NCBI RefSeq assembly: GCF_014196225.1
Contig: NZ_JACIDI010000006.1
Coordinates: 143,841-207,840, forward strand
DNA from: Bacteroides pyogenes
GTDB lineage: Bacteria; Bacteroidota; Bacteroidia; Bacteroidales; Bacteroidaceae
Length of the DNA: 64,000 nt
Direction: 5' to 3'
The first letter of the stretch is position 1. Each line of letters begins with the position of its first letter. The notes under the pieces were generated by a model. The model saw nothing but the letters and a program-made list of their open reading frames with translations, ran no database searches and was not told the origin of the DNA. The position numbers were made by a program, and so were the translations under genes. Of the stretch, positions 59,974 through 64,000 are shown piece after piece.

Positions 59974-60302
59974 GCTGTCTGGATTTAATACCACGGCAGA
60001 ATCCATAGGCTTTCACATTTCTGCATAATAAAGTGAGGTAGTGCAAAATAAGATATGTCAACAAGTACATGAAGGTTACAGTTTAACTTACAGTTTTCTA
60101 TAACGATAAAAGGCGGTGTCCGAAAAGTTTGTGTTTGATGTTTTCACCTCGTCACGGATGGACTTCGACGAGAGGAAAGTTTATTTCCAAACATCTTTCG
60201 GACATCTTTTTTTAATTGCTATTATAAATGAAAACTTAAGATGAGTTTAAAGCCGCTCCGGCGCATTATCATCTTTTTTATTTGCATCTCAAAAAGCAAT
60301 GT
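59974..60302. other. Gap with a long branched hairpin between convergent genes
   Basis: About 330 bases. The first 140 show no feature. A long nested hairpin ending in T7 occupies 60115-60213. No gene recognised. Confidence 0.6.
60115..60213. terminator. Nested long hairpin, terminator-like or MITE-like
   Basis: The outer stem pairs TGTCCGAAA (60117-60125) with TTTCGGACA (60196-60204), extended by two more pairs. A second stem pairs GTTTG (60133-60137) with CAAAC (60188-60192), and an inner CCTCGTC (60147-60153) with GACGAG-A-GG (60167-60175). T7 follows on the + strand and a TTTTAT on the other, so it could terminate both the NigD-like gene and cdsA. Its size (about 95 bases) and long inverted ends also fit a small inverted-repeat element. 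Confidence 0.7.
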
Positions 60303-61142
60303 TTACGACCAAGTCAATGTATAGAAATATACGACTGCCGCCGGTATGGCCATTAGTGCACTGTCGAATCGGTCGAGCATTCCGCCATGTCCCGGAAGAA
60401 TTGTGCCGGAATCTTTGATCTGGAGCTGGCGTTTGAGCAACGATTCTGTTAAGTCGCCCCACGTGCCGAATACAACAACGATAAGAGCCAATCCTACCCA
60501 TTCCAAAGTCGAAATAATAGGGAAGAAATGAGCCAGAGCAAAAGAGGATGCTATTGCGAATAATCCTCCGCCTATCGATCCTTCCCACGACTTTTTCGGC
60601 GAGATGCGTTCGAATAGTCTGTGCCTTCCGATAAGCGATCCCACGCAATATGCGCCGGTATCGCTCAGCCAAAGAAAGATAAAAACGGAAAGAGGTAAAA
60701 TTGGGTTATAACTCACCGTATCGTATTCCGCATCGTTGTGGAATGCCAATACATTCAGTAGAGCGAAAGGCAAACCGATATAAAGCTGGCTGAACATTGC
60801 GTACGCCCAATTGAGTACCGGATTCTTTTTTTTCAGATACAACTCGCTAATCATTATATACAGCAACAAGAGCATATAAGGAATAAAAATCTTAGAATCG
60901 GCCGCATTGATGCAGAACCCCATTACTGCCAGAAAAAGATAAGCTCCTCCCAACATGGCAATGGTTTTATTCATGCTTACTTCCCCCGTCCGGTTAATGA
61001 TTTGTCCGAACTCATAGATACTTAGTGAGCTGATTGCTACGAAAAGTATTCCGAAGCTGATCGGCGCGTAAAGAATCGATCCGACCAGAATGGTTACAAA
61101 AAGTATTCCGGTAGTAGCCCGTTTGATGAAATTGTTGTTCAA
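60303..61142 (-). CDS. cdsA: Phosphatidate cytidylyltransferase
   Basis: CdsA makes CDP-diacylglycerol, the precursor for phosphatidylserine via PssA encoded elsewhere in the window. The 279-residue polytopic membrane protein has about eight hydrophobic helices and the family signature SDTGAYCVGSLIGRHRLF...ISPKKSWEGSIGG, with FGTWGDLTESLLKRQLQIKD and PGHGGMLDRFDS near the end. It starts 19 bases after ftsH and ends the rsfS-ftsH-cdsA set. Confidence 0.96.
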   Translation of the reverse strand: MNNNFIKRATTGILFVTILVGSILYAPISFGILFVAISSLSIYEFGQIINRTGEVSMNKTIAMLGGAYLFLAVMGFCINAADSKIFIPYMLLLLYIMISELYLKKKNPVLNWAYAMFSQLYIGLPFALLNVLAFHNDAEYDTVSYNPILPLSVFIFLWLSDTGAYCVGSLIGRHRLFERISPKKSWEGSIGGGLFAIASSFALAHFFPIISTLEWVGLALIVVVFGTWGDLTESLLKRQLQIKDSGTILPGHGGMLDRFDSALMAIPAAVVYFYTLTWS

Positions 61143-61161
61143 AACTTTATGTTTTTTAGAA

Positions 61162-63204
61162 TTATTGTGGTTCAGTTGTCCTCTCTTCTTCAGAGCTCTC
61201 TTCTTTTTTATCTTGCAACTCTTTCTCTTTCAGTTGTTCTGCCAGCTTCCTTTCTGCTTTGGCAGTTTCCTGACTGGCTTTTGCTGCCATGATTTCTTCA
61301 GAGCGCGAAGCCCATGGGCGTTTACCGAATATGCGTTCCACATCTTCTGCAAAAATAACTTCCTTATCGATCAATATTTGAGTAAGCTCATTATGCCCTT
61401 CTTTATGTTCGGAAAGAATTTTCTTGGCTCTTTCGTACTGCTCGTTAACCATTCTCTTGACTTCTTCGTCAATGAGTTCTGCAGTTTTTTCACTGTAAGG
61501 ACGATTGAAAGAATACTCCTCATTGGTATAGTAACATAAGTTAGGCAATCGCTCGCTCATACCGAGGTAGGCAATCATGCCGTACGCTTGTTTGGTTACT
61601 CGCTCCAAGTCGTTCATTGCGCCTGTCGATATCCGTCCGATAAACAAGTCTTCGGCAGCACGTCCTCCCAAAGTGGCGCACATTTCGTCGAGCATCTGTT
61701 CTTTCGTTGTGATCTGGCGTTCTTCCGGCAGATACCAAGCTGCACCTAATGCACGTCCCCGGGGAACAATCGTCACCTTAATCAAGGGATTGGCATATTC
61801 GAGCAACCAGGAAATCGTGGCGTGCCCGGCTTCGTGTAAGGCAATGGAACGCCGTTCCGCTTCGGTCGTTATTTTGGTTTTCTTCTCCAGACCGCCGATA
61901 ATACGGTCTACTGCATCCAGAAAATCCTGTTTGCCTACGAATTTCTTTCCATGGCGCGCAGCAATCAAAGCCGCTTCGTTGCAGACGTTGGCAATGTCGG
62001 CACCCGAGAATCCCGGTGTTTGGCGTGCCAGCAAGTCCACATCCACGGTGTCGTCTATCTTGATAGGGCGTAAATGTACTCCGAATACTTCTTTACGCTC
62101 ATTCAGGTCAGGCAAGTCCACATGTATTTGCCGGTCGAACCGGCCTGCACGGAGCAATGCCTTGTCCAAAACATCCACACGGTTGGTTGCAGCAAGGATA
62201 ATGACGCCTGTATTGGAGCCGAAACCATCCATTTCCGTGAGCAACTGATTCAGTGTGTTTTCGCGTTCGTCGTTTCCTCCCATTGCCGGGTTTTTGCCGC
62301 GTGCGCGTCCTACGGCGTCGATTTCGTCGATAAACACAATACAGGGAGCTTTTTCTTTGGCCTGTTTGAACAAGTCGCGCACACGCGAAGCACCCACACC
62401 TACGAACATTTCTACAAAGTCCGATCCTGCGAGAGAGAAGAACGGCACATTCGCTTCGCCTGCCACAGCTTTGGCAAGCAAAGTCTTTCCTGTTCCCGGA
62501 GGGCCTACCAGTAAAGCTCCTTTGGGAATTTTACCTCCCAGTTCGGTATACTTTTGAGGTTCTTTCAAAAACTCTACGATTTCTTCCACCTCTTGTTTCG
62601 CTTCTGCCAGTCCTGCCACATCTTTAAATGTGACTTTTATAGAGCCTCCTTTTTCAAAGAGTTGCGCTTTCGATTTGCCGACGTTGAACACTCCGCCGGG
62701 ACCACCGCTCCCTCCTCCGCTCATGCGGCGCATGAAGAATACCCATAAGGCGATGAGCAGAACCAGCGGAAGTATCTGTACAAGGATGGCAGGGAATATA
62801 TCCGACTTGGGTAAATATTCCGATGAGCCGTCGAAATGTCCGGCTTCTTTTTCTGCTTGCAGGAAGTCCTCCAGCTTGTCGGTCGACGGCGCTCTACTCG
62901 TAATCATCGGATTGCGGCCCACTCTGTTCGAGTCGTTGCCGAATACGGCACCTACTGCGCTTGGTTTGATGTATGCCTCGATTGATTTGTCTTCGTAGCC
63001 CAATACCTTGCTGACGTATCCGTTGGATATGTATTTTTGCAGCTCGCTGTACGAAACGTATTTGCTGCCGGCATTTCCGGAGTTGCTTCCCCACCATAAT
63101 GCCAAAAGCATCAGGGCGATGATCATATACATCCAGTTCAAGTTGAACTTGGGTACGTTTACTTTATTGCCGGGTCTCTTTTTATTATTCGTATTATTGT
63201 CCAT
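61162..63204 (-). CDS. ftsH: ATP-dependent zinc metalloprotease FtsH
   Basis: A 680-residue membrane AAA+ protease that degrades misfolded membrane proteins and regulators. Two transmembrane helices (about 22-38 and 136-158) flank the periplasmic domain. The AAA domain has Walker A GPPGTGKT (234-241), Walker [13 protein letters not shown] (288-299) and the SRH region [20 protein letters not shown]. The protease domain has the zinc motif HEAGH (457-461). The C-terminal tail is Lys/Glu-rich. It lies 9 bases after rsfS. Confidence 0.98.
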   Translation of the reverse strand: MDNNTNNKKRPGNKVNVPKFNLNWMYMIIALMLLALWWGSNSGNAGSKYVSYSELQKYISNGYVSKVLGYEDKSIEAYIKPSAVGAVFGNDSNRVGRNPMITSRAPSTDKLEDFLQAEKEAGHFDGSSEYLPKSDIFPAILVQILPLVLLIALWVFFMRRMSGGGSGGPGGVFNVGKSKAQLFEKGGSIKVTFKDVAGLAEAKQEVEEIVEFLKEPQKYTELGGKIPKGALLVGPPGTGKTLLAKAVAGEANVPFFSLAGSDFVEMFVGVGASRVRDLFKQAKEKAPCIVFIDEIDAVGRARGKNPAMGGNDERENTLNQLLTEMDGFGSNTGVIILAATNRVDVLDKALLRAGRFDRQIHVDLPDLNERKEVFGVHLRPIKIDDTVDVDLLARQTPGFSGADIANVCNEAALIAARHGKKFVGKQDFLDAVDRIIGGLEKKTKITTEAERRSIALHEAGHATISWLLEYANPLIKVTIVPRGRALGAAWYLPEERQITTKEQMLDEMCATLGGRAAEDLFIGRISTGAMNDLERVTKQAYGMIAYLGMSERLPNLCYYTNEEYSFNRPYSEKTAELIDEEVKRMVNEQYERAKKILSEHKEGHNELTQILIDKEVIFAEDVERIFGKRPWASRSEEIMAAKASQETAKAERKLAEQLKEKELQDKKEESSEEERTTEPQ

Positions 63205-63213
63205 AGTGGTACT

Positions 63214-63573
63214 TTAATCTATATTGGGTATTGTAGTGAGTTTGGCATCTGCCCAAAGGTTTTCGAGGTTGTAAAAGGCTCTTGTTTCCGGAAGAAAGAC
63301 ATGTACCAGCACATCTGCATAGTCCATGGCTACCCATTCGGCATTCCGTAGCCCGTCGATGGTGAAAGGCTTGATTTTTGCTCCTTTTCGGGCAAACTCT
63401 TTAATCGAGTCTACAATTGCGTCCACTTGATTGGGAGAACTCCCTTCACAAATGATGAAGTAATTGCAAATGGTGTCTTCTATATGGCTTAGGTCGGCTA
63501 TAACGATGTTTTTACCTCTCTTTTCTTGAATTCCTTCTTTTATTTTTTCAATTAAAACTTGGGTTTCGTTCAT
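63214..63573 (-). CDS. rsfS: Ribosomal silencing factor RsfS
   Basis: A 119-residue RsfS/Iojap protein that binds ribosomal protein L14 and blocks 30S-50S joining in starvation. Signature features: NIVIADLSHIEDTICNYFII near 21, SPNQVDAIVDSIKEFA, GLRNAEWVAMDYADVLVHVF and the terminal YNLENLWADAKL. First gene of rsfS-ftsH-cdsA. Confidence 0.96.
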   Translation of the reverse strand: MNETQVLIEKIKEGIQEKRGKNIVIADLSHIEDTICNYFIICEGSSPNQVDAIVDSIKEFARKGAKIKPFTIDGLRNAEWVAMDYADVLVHVFLPETRAFYNLENLWADAKLTTIPNID

Positions 63574-63660
63574 TCTTTCAATTTGAAATTAGTGATTATG
63601 TATGTGTTATAACAAATAATGCTTATCCTTTGTTTCTGTTTGAGAAACGTATATTGGCGG

Positions 63661-63688
63661 CAAATATACGGTGATTTATTGGATACAA
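63661..63688 (-). promoter_or_regulatory. Promoter of rsfS-ftsH-cdsA
   Basis: On the complement, TTG (63688-63686) is followed after 17 bases by TATATTTG (63668-63661), about 88 bases before the rsfS ATG. Confidence 0.55.
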
Positions 63689-63785
63689 GAAAGTTATCTT
63701 CCGATTTTTGTGTTTTTTAGTGATGTGGTTTTATATCTATCAGGGTCTTCGCTATGATTTTTAGAAAAAAAAGTACTGAAAGAGG

Positions 63786-63813
63786 TTGATTTTACAAAAT
63801 ATTTGTATCTTTG
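63786..63813 (+). promoter_or_regulatory. Promoter of tRNA-Gln
   Basis: TTG at 63786-63788 and TATCTTTG at 63806-63813, 17 bases apart. The -7 box ends 19 bases before the mature tRNA. Confidence 0.65.
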
Positions 63814-63832
63814 CACCCGCAAACCTGATTAT

Positions 63833-63906
63833 TGGGCTATGGTGTAATGGTAACACTACAGATTCTGGTCCTGTCATTCCTGGTTCGAGTCCAGGTAGCC
63901 CAACCA
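63833..63906 (+). tRNA. tRNA-Gln (anticodon CTG)
   Basis: A complete cloverleaf: acceptor stem TGGGCTA / TAGCCCA, D stem GTGT / ACAC, anticodon loop TTCTGGT with anticodon CTG, T stem CTGG(TTCGAGT)CCAG, discriminator A and encoded CCA. The weak first pair U1-A72 is typical of tRNA-Gln. The last pair of the anticodon stem (next to the loop) is an A-C mismatch. It has its own promoter and terminator. Confidence 0.93.
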
Positions 63907-63949
63907 CAAAAAACGCGGAGATTCCCCGAAATCTCCGCGTTTTTTGTGG
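63904..63949 (+). terminator. Strong terminator after tRNA-Gln
   Basis: A 20-bp perfect inverted repeat (63904-63923 with 63930-63949) with a six-base loop; the core AACGCGGAGATT / AATCTCCGCGTT is followed by a T6 run. Its outer arm includes the CCA end of the tRNA. Confidence 0.92.
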
Positions 63950-64000
63950 TTGCTTTTTCTCTAAGCCAACGACAGGATGAGCATTTGCGCTGTCAACACC
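63950..64000. other. Unassigned right edge
   Basis: Fifty bases after the tRNA terminator, starting with a short T-rich stretch. No feature can be assigned. Confidence 0.4.

Overview
The window is a continuous stretch of chromosome from a member of the Bacteroidales, most likely Bacteroides or a close relative. The evidence is the promoter style (TAnnTTTG -7 boxes, sometimes with TTTG/TTG about 17-20 nt upstream, and weak Shine-Dalgarno sites), lipoproteins with acidic residues after the lipobox cysteine, a BACON-domain S41 protease, NigD-like, DUF4834, DUF5683 and DUF2007 proteins, several GH92 mannosidases, and a Bacteroides-type argR-GNAT-argG-argC-argD operon. No phage, transposase, integrase, CRISPR array or plasmid gene was seen. 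All large reading frames look intact.

Layout. 1-290: an array of 23-bp tandem repeats just past the end of trkH. 293-5149: trkH and trkA (K+ uptake) and dxs (isoprenoid precursor), all leftward. 5485-11094: a compact leftward five-gene unit: a small protein with two HU-like helical halves, a TonB-dependent outer-membrane receptor, a histidine kinase homologue that has lost its phospho-acceptor histidine and ATP-binding asparagine, an intact LytS-type kinase, and a LytTR response regulator. 11345-15981: a secreted PepSY-like protein, a DUF2007 protein, acyl-CoA synthetase with an XRE-cupin regulator, and proC. 16469-21700: a DUF4377 lipoprotein and the arginine operon. 22242-24386: pyrH and a MATE exporter. 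24506-26597: three rightward accessory genes. 26627-32508: S41 protease, birA-mmcQ-yraN, an RHH-like gene with tadA, and the phosphatidylethanolamine pair psd-pssA with DUF4834. 32676-37254: dnaE, trxA and an acidic hypothetical. 37416-44907: three GH92 alpha-mannosidases in a row. 45316-50382: a DJ-1/PfpI protein, alaS, an M23 peptidase and a MerR-like regulator. 50395-56653: relA/spoT, a LysM lytic transglycosylase, DUF5683, parB and parA. 57193-59973: surE-lpxB and a NigD-like lipoprotein. 60303-63573: cdsA, ftsH and rsfS. 63833-63906: tRNA-Gln with a strong terminator.

How the genes fit together. Most of the window is housekeeping: envelope and phospholipid synthesis (psd, pssA, cdsA, lpxB), peptidoglycan turnover (M23, transglycosylase), chromosome segregation (parAB), stringent response (relA/spoT), replication (dnaE), translation (alaS, tadA, rsfS, tRNA-Gln) and arginine/proline synthesis. 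Accessory functions are the receptor/two-component unit at 5.5-11.1 kb, the GH92 cluster and the small lipoprotein genes.

The most unusual material is (i) the receptor-pseudokinase-kinase-LytTR operon headed by the HU-like double-repeat protein, and (ii) a set of diverged tandem repeats confined to gaps between genes: 22-23 bp units at 8-283, 16198-16329 and 46062-46149, and units of about 64-67 bp at 11881-12045, 12710-12859, 42573-42666 and 45088-45234. The longer periods are close to three times the shorter ones. Gene calls rest on recognition of protein families by reading; no database search was run.
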